Below are positions 9,115 through 17,285 of a stretch of 64,000 nucleotides of DNA, one piece after another; within the stretch, counting starts at the first letter, position 1, and each line of letters opens with the position of its first letter. The notes beneath the pieces are model-generated. The model was given only the letters and a program-made list of their open reading frames with translations, did not search any database and was not told the DNA's origin. The stretch comes from Companilactobacillus halodurans (GTDB taxonomy: Bacteria; Bacillota; Bacilli; Lactobacillales; Lactobacillaceae): positions 1 through 64,000 of the forward strand of contig NZ_VDFP01000015.1 in assembly GCF_009600985.1 (NCBI RefSeq), written 5' to 3'. The position numbers and the translations under genes were made by a program.

Positions 9115-9211
9115 CTATTACACAATTACATTTGATGAAGAGCCGAGTTTTCAGGTTTCACAAGCCCTTTTTTGGTTGAGTGGCAAAATATCATCATTTA
9201 GCTAAAAGCTG

Positions 9212-9237
9212 TATAATGAAAATTGTAATCGTTCACA
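9212..9237 (+). promoter_or_regulatory. dhaK -10 box and downstream cre-like site
   Basis: TATAAT at 9212-9217 is a perfect -10 box, without a good -35. TGTAATCGTTCACA at 9224-9237 matches the cre consensus at 12 of 14 positions and lies between the -10 and the ribosome site, a position suited to CcpA roadblock repression. Confidence 0.55.
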
Positions 9238-9248
9238 AGGAGGCAGCA

Positions 9249-10241
9249 ATGAAAAAAATTATTAATAATGTTGAGGACATTGTACCTGAAATGATTTCAG
9301 GACTTGTTAAGACCAATTCGGATTTAGTAAGACAGATTGAAGGAACAACCGCTGTTGTTAGAAATGACGAAAAATTTAAGAACAATCAGCAAGTTGGCGT
9401 CGTTTCCGGTGGCGGCAGCGGTCATGAACCATTGCATGCTGGCTATGTTGGCGACGGGATGCTGAGTGCCGCTGTGGCCGGAGAAGTCTTTACTTCACCA
9501 ACGCCTGACCAAATTTATGAAGCTATCAAAGCTGTTGATCAAGGCCAAGGCGTCTTGTTAATTGTTAAAAATTATTCTGGCGATGTTATGAATTTTGATA
9601 TGGCTAAGGAAATGGCTGAAGCCGATGATATTAAAATTAAGACAATCGTTGTTGACGATGATATTTCTGTAAAAAATAGTGAATTTACCCAGGGCAAACG
9701 TGGCGTTGCCGGGACTGCTCTAGTTGAAAAAATTGTCGGAGGAGCAGCTAGATCTGGCATGTCCTTAGACGATTTGGCCAAATTAGGACAATCCGTTATC
9801 GATAATACTAAAACGATTGGAATTGCCTTACACGCAGCCACAGTCCCCGCTGTTGGTCATCCTGGATTTGAACTTGAAAAAGATCAAATCGAATACGGTA
9901 TTGGTATTCATAATGAACGTGGTTATGCAGTTGAAAAAATCCAACCATCGAAAAAATTGGCTCATGAATTAATTGAGAAAATTCTTGAAGAATTTAAAGA
10001 TCAAACAGGTCAGTTTGCCATTTTAGTAAACGGCATGGGCGGAACACCTTTAATGGAACAATATATTTTTGCTAATGATGTTTTAAAAGAATTAGATGAT
10101 AAGAAAATCGATGTAGAGTTCAGCAAAGTTGGTAATCTTGTTACTTCACTAGATATGCAAGGACTTTCATTGACTATCATGAAAGCAAATGATGAATTTA
10201 TTAAATACTTAAAAGAACCAGTTACTACAATTGCTTGGTAG
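9249..10241 (+). CDS. dhaK: Dihydroxyacetone kinase subunit DhaK
   Basis: Substrate-binding subunit of the PTS-dependent dihydroxyacetone kinase, 330 aa. It holds dihydroxyacetone while DhaL-ADP passes phosphate to it, giving dihydroxyacetone phosphate for glycolysis. Diagnostic segments are SGGGSGHEPLHAGYVG with His59, NYSGDVMNFDMA with Asp112, and IALHAATVP with His195, the probable hemiaminal-forming histidine. I chose ATG 9249 because AAGGAGGCAGCA precedes it directly; an in-frame upstream extension to 9180 crosses the promoter. It is first in a dhaK-dhaL-dhaM operon. The length fits the shorter lactobacillar/lactococcal DhaK, not the 356-aa E. coli form. The DhaQ regulator paralogue is a less likely reading because the active-site histidines are present. 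Confidence 0.93.
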   Translation: MKKIINNVEDIVPEMISGLVKTNSDLVRQIEGTTAVVRNDEKFKNNQQVGVVSGGGSGHEPLHAGYVGDGMLSAAVAGEVFTSPTPDQIYEAIKAVDQGQGVLLIVKNYSGDVMNFDMAKEMAEADDIKIKTIVVDDDISVKNSEFTQGKRGVAGTALVEKIVGGAARSGMSLDDLAKLGQSVIDNTKTIGIALHAATVPAVGHPGFELEKDQIEYGIGIHNERGYAVEKIQPSKKLAHELIEKILEEFKDQTGQFAILVNGMGGTPLMEQYIFANDVLKELDDKKIDVEFSKVGNLVTSLDMQGLSLTIMKANDEFIKYLKEPVTTIAW

Positions 10242-10254
10242 AGAGGAAAATTTT

Positions 10255-10842
10255 ATGAAAATAGAATTAGCTGACGCAAAAAAATGGATTGAAAGTTTTG
10301 TAAAAAAATTAGAAGATGAAAAATCAACGCTAAATGAACTTGACACAGCTATTGGTGATGGCGACCACGGAACTAACATGGACCGCGGGGCTAAAGCTGT
10401 GACTGACTCCTTTGATAAAAAGGAACCAGGCAACTTAGCTGACCTTTACAAAGCAACAGCCTTTGCCATGATTCAAAAGGTTGGTGGAGCTTCTGGTCCT
10501 TTGTATGGAACAGCCTTTTTGGATATGTCTAAGGCGGTTAAAGAAGACAATCTTGAATTAGCAGATTTGATTCAAACCGGAACTGATGGCATTAAACGTC
10601 GCGGTGAATCTGACACTGGCATGAAGACGATGATTGATGTTTGGCAACCAATCAGTGAAGCTTTAAAAAATGACAAGTTCAATCAACAAGTGATTGACGA
10701 TGCTTTAAATAGCACCAAAGATATGGTCGCAACTAAGGGCCGTGCTAGTTATTTGGAGGAAAAATCAAAAGGTCACTTAGATCCAGGTGCTCAATCAAGT
10801 GCTTATTTATTTGAATCATTACTCGAAGTAATCGGAGGCTAA
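10255..10842 (+). CDS. dhaL: Dihydroxyacetone kinase subunit DhaL
   Basis: ADP-carrying subunit, 195 aa. DhaL keeps a tightly bound ADP that is rephosphorylated by DhaM and donates phosphate to dihydroxyacetone in DhaK. The magnesium-binding aspartates Asp30, Asp35 and Asp37 lie in ELDTAIGDGDHGTNM, at the same positions as in E. coli DhaL. The nucleotide-binding region contains VGGASGPLYGTAF. ATG 10255 follows AGAGGAAAATTTT; the upstream in-frame codons overlap dhaK. The gene is 13 bp after dhaK and 2 bp before dhaM. Confidence 0.93.
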   Translation: MKIELADAKKWIESFVKKLEDEKSTLNELDTAIGDGDHGTNMDRGAKAVTDSFDKKEPGNLADLYKATAFAMIQKVGGASGPLYGTAFLDMSKAVKEDNLELADLIQTGTDGIKRRGESDTGMKTMIDVWQPISEALKNDKFNQQVIDDALNSTKDMVATKGRASYLEEKSKGHLDPGAQSSAYLFESLLEVIGG

Positions 10843-10844
10843 TT

Positions 10845-11213
10845 ATGAAATACGGAATTTTAATTGTTTCACACTCACCAAAAATTGCTGCTGGGGTAAA
10901 AGATTTGATATCTCAAGCTGCTCCGGATTTATCAATTACCACTGCTGGAGGAACAGATGAAGACAAAATTGGTTCTTCATTGGAAAAAATTCAACAAGCA
11001 GTTGATGACAATACTGGCGACGAAATCTTAGCTTTTTATGATTTAGGAAGCTCAAAGATGAATCTTGAAATGTTGTTGGAAATGACAGATAAGAAGATTC
11101 ATAAATATGATGTTGCTTTAGTTGAGGGAGCCTATACGGCAGCCACTTTGGCTGAAGTCGAAACACCTTTAAAAGATATTGAAAGCAATTTGAAACCTTT
11201 AAAGATTAAGTAG
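10845..11213 (+). CDS. dhaM: PTS-dependent dihydroxyacetone kinase phosphotransferase subunit DhaM
   Basis: Phosphoryl donor of the dihydroxyacetone kinase, 122 aa. It is a single EIIA-mannose-like domain that takes phosphate from HPr and passes it to DhaL-ADP. The active histidine is His10 in ILIVSHSPKIAAG, and FYDLGSSKMNLEML is the typical conserved helix. This is the short, single-domain DhaM of Gram-positives, unlike the fused E. coli form. It starts 2 bp after dhaL with GGAGGCTAATT as ribosome site. With glpF and the cobalamin genes further on, it fits glycerol-linked metabolism. Confidence 0.92.
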   Translation: MKYGILIVSHSPKIAAGVKDLISQAAPDLSITTAGGTDEDKIGSSLEKIQQAVDDNTGDEILAFYDLGSSKMNLEMLLEMTDKKIHKYDVALVEGAYTAATLAEVETPLKDIESNLKPLKIK

Positions 11214-11254
11214 TTGATATAGATAGCTTCTTCTTTATGATTTTTCGCTCTCAC

Positions 11255-11295
11255 TTGATTAATAAAAAATAATTATATTAAAATATTTTAATCAA
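11255..11295. repeat. 8-bp inverted repeat in the dhaM-cdd intergenic region
   Basis: TTGATTAA at 11255-11262 and TTAATCAA at 11288-11295 flank 25 very AT-rich bases. It may be an operator or a weak terminator. Confidence 0.4.
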
Positions 11296-11335
11296 CGATA
11301 TGATTATGAGTAATATTTTAAAAAGGGAGTCGTCG

Positions 11336-11751
11336 ATGGATATTTGGGAGAAACTATATAATGTAGCAAAGCCCTTGTATAAACCAGCAGAATTAAATGA
11401 ATTTATCTATGCCAATAATGTTGTTTGTGCCTTAGAATCTAAATCAGGCAAAATTATACGGGATATTGTATTGAGATGGCCTGTGGCACAATCAATCTTT
11501 GTGCTGAAAGAGTGGCATTGTTGAATATGCTGCAAGACAGTGGCGAACGAGAAGTAAAAAGGATTATTGCTTTTCGTGAAAATCCACCATCTGGTTTGGA
11601 TGGCTTACCTTGTGGTACTTGTCGAGAGACTTTAATGCAGTTTTCCGAAAAGAATCAAGAGACAGAGATAATGTTTAATTACGAAAATCGGAAAATTGTT
11701 AAGCTAGGCGAGTTGTTACCAGATTGGTGGGGAACTATTAAAACTAAATAA
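11336..11751 (+). pseudogene. cdd: Cytidine deaminase-family gene broken by a 1-nt frameshift
   Basis: Two overlapping frames together make one deaminase of about 138 aa. Frame one (from ATG 11336, ribosome site AAAGGGAG) gives MDIWEKLYNVAKPLYKP through ALESKSGKIIR. The second frame continues GYCIEMACGTINLCAERVAL and carries both zinc sites, CAE and PCGTC. The switch falls at the GGG at 11460-11462: one additional G would restore CGG GGA TAT TGT and a continuous protein. Without it the first frame ends after 62 codons and lacks both zinc motifs. The rest of the gene is clean, so the lesion is recent or a homopolymer sequencing error. The family includes cytidine deaminase and blasticidin-type deaminases; I cannot choose between them. 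Confidence 0.85.
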
Positions 11752-11793
11752 ATTTATTTTTAAATAATTTATAGGTTGTTGTTAAAAAGCAAA

Positions 11794-11841
11794 CAAAAAC
11801 ATCTCTTATCTTCCTTATAAAGGAGGTAAGGGATGTTTTTG
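11794..11841. terminator. Bidirectional terminator between cdd and hyuA-type gene
   Basis: CAAAAACATC at 11794-11803 pairs with GATGTTTTTG at 11832-11841. The stem continues inward with wobble pairs, and A/T runs on both sides allow use from either strand. Confidence 0.8.
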
Positions 11842-11848
11842 TGTCTTA

Positions 11849-13402
11849 TTAATGATTACTTCCAACGACTTTTACTTTAACTCTAGTAGTATCACCAGGA
11901 GCATAGGATAGTGGGGTTTCTTCAACTGAAACTGTTTCAATCGTGCTACCTACAGCACCTGCATTGACGGCTTGTTCGTTGGCTTGATTTTCGGCATCTT
12001 TAATAGCATCTTTACGTTTTATCTCAACATATTGATATACCTTCTCATATTCACCACCAATTTGAGCAATAGTCGCTCCAATAGCGTTAGCAACACCACC
12101 AAATTCATCTGTATAAATTTTTGAGACACCTTTAAGTTTATTAGGAGCAATAATTGCTCCACCACCGACAAGAATAACAGGAACATCTGTAGAACTTGTT
12201 TTCATTCGATCAATGCCATCTTCAATAATTTCAGTGATTTTATCCATGGCCTTTTTAGCTGTTTTATCATTAATAGATTCTACAAGTTCAGGATTACCAA
12301 GATTTGACATACCAAGTTTTACAGCAATATCGGTAGTCGTTAACGTGTTGCCCCCGAAAACTTTAGCTTCCTGAGTAATTTTATAACCAACACTATCAGG
12401 CCCCACAGTTACTGAACCATCAGGTTGTTCTCTGATAATACTTCCACCACCTAAACCGACGGATAAAATGTCGGGCATCCGAAAGTTAGTTTGGATGCCT
12501 CCGACTGTAACAGATTTTGACGATTCACGAGGGAATCCGTTTACCAAGACTCCAATGTCTGAGGTAGTTCCTCCAATATCCAACACTAAGGCGTCTTTTT
12601 GATTTGAAAGATAAGCGGCACCACGAATACTATTTGTTGGACCACTACCAATAGTTAGGATGGGATGACTTTTTGCATATTCCATGGACATTAAAGTTCC
12701 ATCATTTTGACAAAGATATTGCTTGGCATTAGTGATGCCCTCTTGTTTCAGAGCATTATGGAAACCATCTGTAACTAGCTTGATAACTTTAAATAGAGCA
12801 GTATTTAAAATGGTTGCATTTTCACGACCGATTAAACCAATTGATCCAATAGTTGACGAACATGAAACGGGGATGGCGTCTCCCAAAATATCATGAGCCA
12901 GCTTTTCAACTTTTTGTTCTTGATCATTATTAATTGATGAAAAGACACCGACAACAGCAATACCATCTACTTTGTTTTTCCAACTATTTAATACATCTTT
13001 TACTTCTGCTTCATCGAAGGGGACTATTTCATCTCCATTGAATTCGTATCCACCATGGACAAGAGAATATGTATTAGAAAGAATCTTAGTAATATCTTTA
13101 GGCCATTCAGTGTATGGAAGAATAGAAGCTGTAGCCGGATATCCAATACGAATAATGCCAACTTTTCCTAAACTGTGACGTTCAACAATAGCATTAGTTG
13201 CTTGAGTGGTACCCAACATTGCTTCATTGATGTTTTTCACATCAATGTTTGATTGCTTGATCACTTTATGAATTGAATTATTGATTCCACTTTCAATATC
13301 TTCAGTTGTATGTGTCTTAATACTTGAAATAACTTTTAAATCTTGATTTAAAATAACTGCATCTGTATTAGTGCCACCAACATCGATTCCTAACTTATAC
13401 AT
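11849..13402 (-). CDS. Hydantoinase/oxoprolinase family protein, subunit A type (HyuA-like)
   Basis: A 517-aa protein of the hydantoinase A/5-oxoprolinase superfamily, ATP-dependent enzymes that open cyclic amides. The actin-like ATPase fold shows KLGIDVGGTNTDAVIL at the N-terminus, LVLDIGGTTSDIGVL in the middle and VILVGGGAIIAPN near the end. The start is ATG at 13402 (minus strand), one base after the DUF917 stop, with a GAGG site inside the end of that gene; a longer reading overlaps DUF917. The usual partner HyuB is absent and a DUF917 protein takes its place, a known genomic pairing. The NCS1 permease in the same operon suggests a purine-breakdown, hydantoin or related cyclic amide as substrate. 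The substrate is inferred, not shown. Confidence 0.85.
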   Translation of the reverse strand: MYKLGIDVGGTNTDAVILNQDLKVISSIKTHTTEDIESGINNSIHKVIKQSNIDVKNINEAMLGTTQATNAIVERHSLGKVGIIRIGYPATASILPYTEWPKDITKILSNTYSLVHGGYEFNGDEIVPFDEAEVKDVLNSWKNKVDGIAVVGVFSSINNDQEQKVEKLAHDILGDAIPVSCSSTIGSIGLIGRENATILNTALFKVIKLVTDGFHNALKQEGITNAKQYLCQNDGTLMSMEYAKSHPILTIGSGPTNSIRGAAYLSNQKDALVLDIGGTTSDIGVLVNGFPRESSKSVTVGGIQTNFRMPDILSVGLGGGSIIREQPDGSVTVGPDSVGYKITQEAKVFGGNTLTTTDIAVKLGMSNLGNPELVESINDKTAKKAMDKITEIIEDGIDRMKTSSTDVPVILVGGGAIIAPNKLKGVSKIYTDEFGGVANAIGATIAQIGGEYEKVYQYVEIKRKDAIKDAENQANEQAVNAGAVGSTIETVSVEETPLSYAPGDTTRVKVKVVGSNH

Positions 13403-13403
13403 C

Positions 13404-14516
13404 TTATTCGCCTCTGTTTTCAACAAAATTTTTATATCTCTTTTCGATAGGTACGTAATCAACGTCGTACTTGAAATAACGTGGGCCAACTGATTTGATT
13501 CCAGCGGGAGTTCGCCACTGTTTATTTGCGGGAAGTCCAAGAACGTGAACTCTCTTTCCATAACGTATTTCCTCGTTAGTTACGGGCTGAAGAGTGTCAA
13601 TATCTACCATTGTTATAAGATCAGGGGCTGTTGCTAAAATCTGATTATTTACTTTAAAAATAATATTCTCATTTTGAAACGAGATAGTTCCGGTTGAATC
13701 TTGATCAGAGTTTAATCCTTGAATAGTTGTTTCCCCAAAATTAAATCCACCTTTCGTGGTATGTTCGATATCCACGATTTTGCCGGTAAATAAACGGAAT
13801 CCATTGGTGATTTCAAGTAACTTATTTAGAGCCTCAGCAACTGAGTTGAATTCATTAGCTTTTTCAATTAATTGGCCGATTTTTTGACTTTTTGTAACGA
13901 TTCCTAAAACTCCAGCCTCTCTTAATTCTTTACCTGTGAGCCCATCACTTGCCATTGTGGCAGTTGCTCCCATTTCAACAGTGATATTTCTAGCAATTCT
14001 TTCTGCCCAAACAGGGCTAACTGTATTAATCAAACCAGTATTACCACGTTCATCTGTTAAAACCATGGGTGTTACAGGATGTCCCGCTAAAACAAAAGTC
14101 GACATTTGTAATTCCGGAAATGCTCTTCCCATACCGTCAGCATCTACTATGGGCATGTTCATATCACTTGCTGCGATTATTGGCATCATTGAATTGATAC
14201 CACCAGCTTCAATTGGGAAAGTTCCAGAAATTTTTTTTCCATAATAGTTTTTCATCATTTCAAAAGATCGACGAAATTCACTGCCATTGGGAAATTTTTC
14301 CATGGAAACAGCAGGAGCTCCGATTGAAGATGCTGAAACAAAGAAATCATTATCATCTGTTTCTAGTGGAGACAATAAGGTAACTGGACCATTTTTCTTA
14401 ATCATTGAAAGTGCCATTAATTTTCCGATGTAAGGATTACCACCACCACCAGCGCCCAATAAAGCTGCACCAGTAGCAATTTGGTTAATATCTTTTTCAT
14501 AAAGTTTTCTACTCAT
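13404..14516 (-). CDS. DUF917 family protein
   Basis: A 370-aa protein of the DUF917 family, recognisable by the N-terminal GAALLGAGGGGNPYIGK and by PIEAGGINSMMPIIAA and VDADGMGRAFPELQM. The glycine-rich motifs suggest nucleotide or metal binding, but no reaction is established. No membrane segments or signal peptide are visible, so it should be cytoplasmic. It is translationally linked to the HyuA-like gene (stop and next start separated by one base), so the two probably act as subunits of one enzyme. The start ATG follows a purine-rich stretch shortly after the permease gene. Confidence 0.85.
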   Translation of the reverse strand: MSRKLYEKDINQIATGAALLGAGGGGNPYIGKLMALSMIKKNGPVTLLSPLETDDNDFFVSASSIGAPAVSMEKFPNGSEFRRSFEMMKNYYGKKISGTFPIEAGGINSMMPIIAASDMNMPIVDADGMGRAFPELQMSTFVLAGHPVTPMVLTDERGNTGLINTVSPVWAERIARNITVEMGATATMASDGLTGKELREAGVLGIVTKSQKIGQLIEKANEFNSVAEALNKLLEITNGFRLFTGKIVDIEHTTKGGFNFGETTIQGLNSDQDSTGTISFQNENIIFKVNNQILATAPDLITMVDIDTLQPVTNEEIRYGKRVHVLGLPANKQWRTPAGIKSVGPRYFKYDVDYVPIEKRYKNFVENRGE

Positions 14517-14545
14517 TTTTTCCTATCGTCTCTTTTCGTTAAAAA

Positions 14546-15883
14546 TTATGATTCTGTGACTGCTAAATTCTTTTTTCCAAACAATTTCATGCCAACGTAA
14601 TAAATTAATCCAGAAGCAATAATTACGGTAATGGATTGAATTCCCCAATTAACAAAATAACCAACAAGTGATCCTCCTATCCAAGCCACGATAGTGACAA
14701 TTGGAAATTTTTCGGTATCTTCTGGTAAAGAATTTTTTTCATGGCTTTCTTTAAGAGATTTTCTGTCTCTTTTTAAAATCCAATAATCAACAAACATAAT
14801 TGATGCAACTGGAGGGAAAATAACTCCTAAAACAGTTAGAAATGATGAAAATTTATCTATCAAACCTATAACTGAAAGAAATGTTCCAACGCAACCAGCA
14901 ACGATGGTTACCCAAGCTCTATTTAAACTAATGTGAAAGACTTGTTTGAAAAAATTAACAATGTTAAGACTTGCTGAATAAAGATTCAAATCATTAACTT
15001 TAACGGATGATAAAACAATTAATGCAATTCCAAATAAACCAGTAAGTTGGTAAATAATTGGCATGATTTTACTTGTGCCAACAGCATGTGCCATCAGAAC
15101 TCCGATTACGTTGACGCCAAGTTCTCCAACTAAAGTGCCAATTACACAAATCCAAAATACATCTTTACTATTTCTTGAACGACGAGTGAGATCAGGCATG
15201 ATAATGGCTCCAACGATAAAATTACCAGTCACCATCGTAATTGCTGAACTTAAAGTCATTGCTGCACCTGGTGCAGCCATCGTGATTAATCCTGAAATAG
15301 TATGTCCTTTCAACATGTTATAAACTGCAACGCCAATGACCACTATAAAGGCAGGTACAGAAATATTAGTTGTCCAACTTAATCCTTTGAATCCGAAAAT
15401 AACTGATAACGTGACAGCTAAACCAGTTATTGTTGAAACGACACCAAAATTAGCATTGTTGCCGATAATTGAAACAATCCCTTGAGCAAAAACTGAATTT
15501 TGAATACCGAACCATCCAATTAAACTAATGGCAAAAGTTAAACTAACAACAGCTGATCCTATCGTTCCAAAACCTGACCATTTAGAGAGCAAACTAGTCG
15601 CCAGTCCTTCTTTTTGTCCAGCTAAACCTAATCCATATGCAATAAACTGTAAAATAACACTCCCAATAATGGTGGATAAAACGGCATCTCGAAATGTCAT
15701 TCCGTAGCCCAATTCAGCTCCCAGCATAAATTGGCTTAAACAAACAAAACCACCAATTTGTACCATAAGAATTTTCCACATAGGTTCACGTTCAGAATCA
15801 GGAACACGTTGAGTTGAGTAGTCGTCAAAGGTTCCTTCACTAGATGTTTGTGTTGCGGGTGTATCTTCTTTATCTAAGTCCAT
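14546..15883 (-). CDS. NCS1-family nucleobase/hydantoin permease
   Basis: Membrane transporter of 445 aa from the purine-cytosine/allantoin/hydantoin permease (NCS1) family. About 12 membrane helices follow a polar N-terminus; TM1 and TM2 read WKILMVQIGGFVCLSQFMLG and the region ISLIGWFGIQNSVFAQG is typical of CodB-like permeases. It is the first gene of the operon with DUF917 and the HyuA-like gene, preceded by AAAGGAGGATTTTT. It presumably imports the compound those enzymes open. Cytosine alone would not need a HyuA-type enzyme, so hydantoin, allantoin or another cyclic ureide/amide is more likely; this is inference. Confidence 0.85.
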   Translation of the reverse strand: MDLDKEDTPATQTSSEGTFDDYSTQRVPDSEREPMWKILMVQIGGFVCLSQFMLGAELGYGMTFRDAVLSTIIGSVILQFIAYGLGLAGQKEGLATSLLSKWSGFGTIGSAVVSLTFAISLIGWFGIQNSVFAQGIVSIIGNNANFGVVSTITGLAVTLSVIFGFKGLSWTTNISVPAFIVVIGVAVYNMLKGHTISGLITMAAPGAAMTLSSAITMVTGNFIVGAIIMPDLTRRSRNSKDVFWICVIGTLVGELGVNVIGVLMAHAVGTSKIMPIIYQLTGLFGIALIVLSSVKVNDLNLYSASLNIVNFFKQVFHISLNRAWVTIVAGCVGTFLSVIGLIDKFSSFLTVLGVIFPPVASIMFVDYWILKRDRKSLKESHEKNSLPEDTEKFPIVTIVAWIGGSLVGYFVNWGIQSITVIIASGLIYYVGMKLFGKKNLAVTES

Positions 15884-16063
15884 AAAAATCCTCCTTTAAA
15901 TATTGGTAATGTGATTTTGATCCACTTATAAAGCAAATTAGAAACCCATTAGAAATATTAGATTTATATTAGAGAACGTTAGCAGAATGTTTGTGAAAAA
16001 TCAATAAGTCTTTTGAAAATTTGCTAAAAAAGGAATTTTATTTCGTAAAAGCTGAATAATAAA

Positions 16064-16120
16064 TACTTATAAAATAAAAATGTACTTATAAAATAAAAAT
16101 GTACTTATAAAATAAAAATG
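16064..16120. repeat. Three perfect tandem 19-bp repeats
   Basis: The unit TACTTATAAAATAAAAATG occurs at 16064-16082, 16083-16101 and 16102-16120 without change. It lies in the divergent control region. It could be an array of regulator sites, an UP-like element or a slippage expansion. Confidence 0.95.
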
Positions 16121-16285
16121 TTAGGTAAAAAGAAACGGTTTTTGAATTATTGAAACAAATTTGCAGTTGAAATTAAGCAAAATATCATAATACGGTTAAA
16201 AATAATCAAAAATTTGTTTATTTCAGTAAACGGTCTTTAAAACGATTTTTAAATTAAAATAAATTTAATTAATTAATAAATAAAG

Positions 16286-16313
16286 TTGACATGATTATAA
16301 AAGGTGATAATCT
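16286..16313 (+). promoter_or_regulatory. Promoter for hydrolase/APC operon
   Basis: A perfect -35 TTGACA at 16286-16291 and a weak -10 TAATCT at 16308-16313 (16-bp spacing) lie 38 bp before the start codon of the hydrolase gene. Confidence 0.55.
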
Positions 16314-16351
16314 AAACCTCAAAATATAAAAAAATTAAAGGATGAAATCGA

Positions 16352-17260
16352 ATGAAAAGTATTACAAGGATATTAACTTTGAAAAATGGATACCACCTTT
16401 GGTCACATACTTTTAATTTAGGAGCTAAAGATAAACTATTGTGTGTTCATGGTGGACCTGGAGATACTCACGAAGTTTTTGAACGTTTTGGTCAGGAATT
16501 GGAAACCCTTGATATTGAGGTAACAATGTACGATCAACTAGGTTCTTGGTATTCAGATACACCAGACTGGGATAATACAGAAATTTTTAAGAAATATATG
16601 AGTGAAGATTATTATTTGAGTGAACTAGAAGAGGTTCGTCAAATCTTGGGATACGATGATTTTTATTTGGCTGGTCATTCTTGGGGTGGAATGCTATCAA
16701 TGATGTATGCCAATAAATTTCAAATCCATTTAAAAGGATTAATTATTATTGGCATGATTGATAATATTCCTGATTATGTGGATAATATGAAAAAAATTCG
16801 TTTACAGGAATTTTCATCGGCAGAAAATGCTTATATGGAGGATATAGAAGCTCGTGGCGAGTGGAAAGATGCTCAATATCAAAAATATATAACTCATTTG
16901 TATCATGAATATATCAATAGGCGTCAACCAGAAAAAAAATCACATTTGATCGATATTCAAGACAAACAAGTTTATAACAATTTCCAAGGTGACAATGAAT
17001 TTGTTGTTGTGGGAGATTTAGGGGATTGGGATTTTTCAAAGGAAGTTAGAACATTTAAAATTCCAACGTTGTTATCATTTGGTGATCATGAAACCATACC
17101 GTTAGATACAGCTAAAAAAATGAATAAAGAAATTCCTGATTCAAGGTTAGTTGTAACACCTGATTCTGGTCATAATCAGATGATAGATAATCCAGGGGTA
17201 TTTTTCTCAAATTTGAGAAACTATTTCTTAGATATGCGAGCAGGTAAAAGTATGAATTAA
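16352..17260 (+). CDS. Proline iminopeptidase-family alpha/beta hydrolase
   Basis: Serine hydrolase of 302 aa, family S33. It has the oxyanion motif HGGPG (residues 33-37), YDQLGSWYSD, the nucleophile elbow AGHSWGGM with Ser110, and a C-terminal GHNQMI histidine. Members release N-terminal proline or hydrolyse amino-acid amides. No signal peptide is visible, so it should be cytoplasmic. The start ATG follows AAAGGATGAAATCGA. It is in one operon with the APC permease (25 bp on) and divergent from the hydantoinase-like operon. That context suggests either peptide use or cleavage of a linear amide made by the neighbouring enzymes. It is a divergent member, so I leave the symbol blank. Confidence 0.8.
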   Translation: MKSITRILTLKNGYHLWSHTFNLGAKDKLLCVHGGPGDTHEVFERFGQELETLDIEVTMYDQLGSWYSDTPDWDNTEIFKKYMSEDYYLSELEEVRQILGYDDFYLAGHSWGGMLSMMYANKFQIHLKGLIIIGMIDNIPDYVDNMKKIRLQEFSSAENAYMEDIEARGEWKDAQYQKYITHLYHEYINRRQPEKKSHLIDIQDKQVYNNFQGDNEFVVVGDLGDWDFSKEVRTFKIPTLLSFGDHETIPLDTAKKMNKEIPDSRLVVTPDSGHNQMIDNPGVFFSNLRNYFLDMRAGKSMN

Positions 17261-17285
17261 TTAATAGTGAGAAGATGAGAAAGTT

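Larger units (their letters stand above)
8820..9248. other. Intergenic region between mannosidase and dhaK
   Basis: There is no credible gene in this 429-bp AT-rich stretch. It holds a terminator hairpin at 9061-9112 and the dhaK promoter and cre-like site at 9212-9237. Confidence 0.7.
15884..16351. other. Divergent control region, 468 bp, very AT-rich
   Basis: This stretch separates the NCS1/DUF917/HyuA operon from the hydrolase/APC operon. It holds three tandem 19-bp repeats (16064-16120) and the rightward promoter at 16286. No open reading frame with a ribosome site was found. Confidence 0.75.

Noticed and set aside
13403..13561. Long N-terminal extension of the HyuA-like protein
   Set aside because: It overlaps the DUF917 coding sequence in another frame, and the family's conserved start (MYKLGIDVGG) is at 13402.
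16064..16120. CRISPR-like array
   Set aside because: The three repeats are directly adjacent with no spacers, and no cas genes are present.
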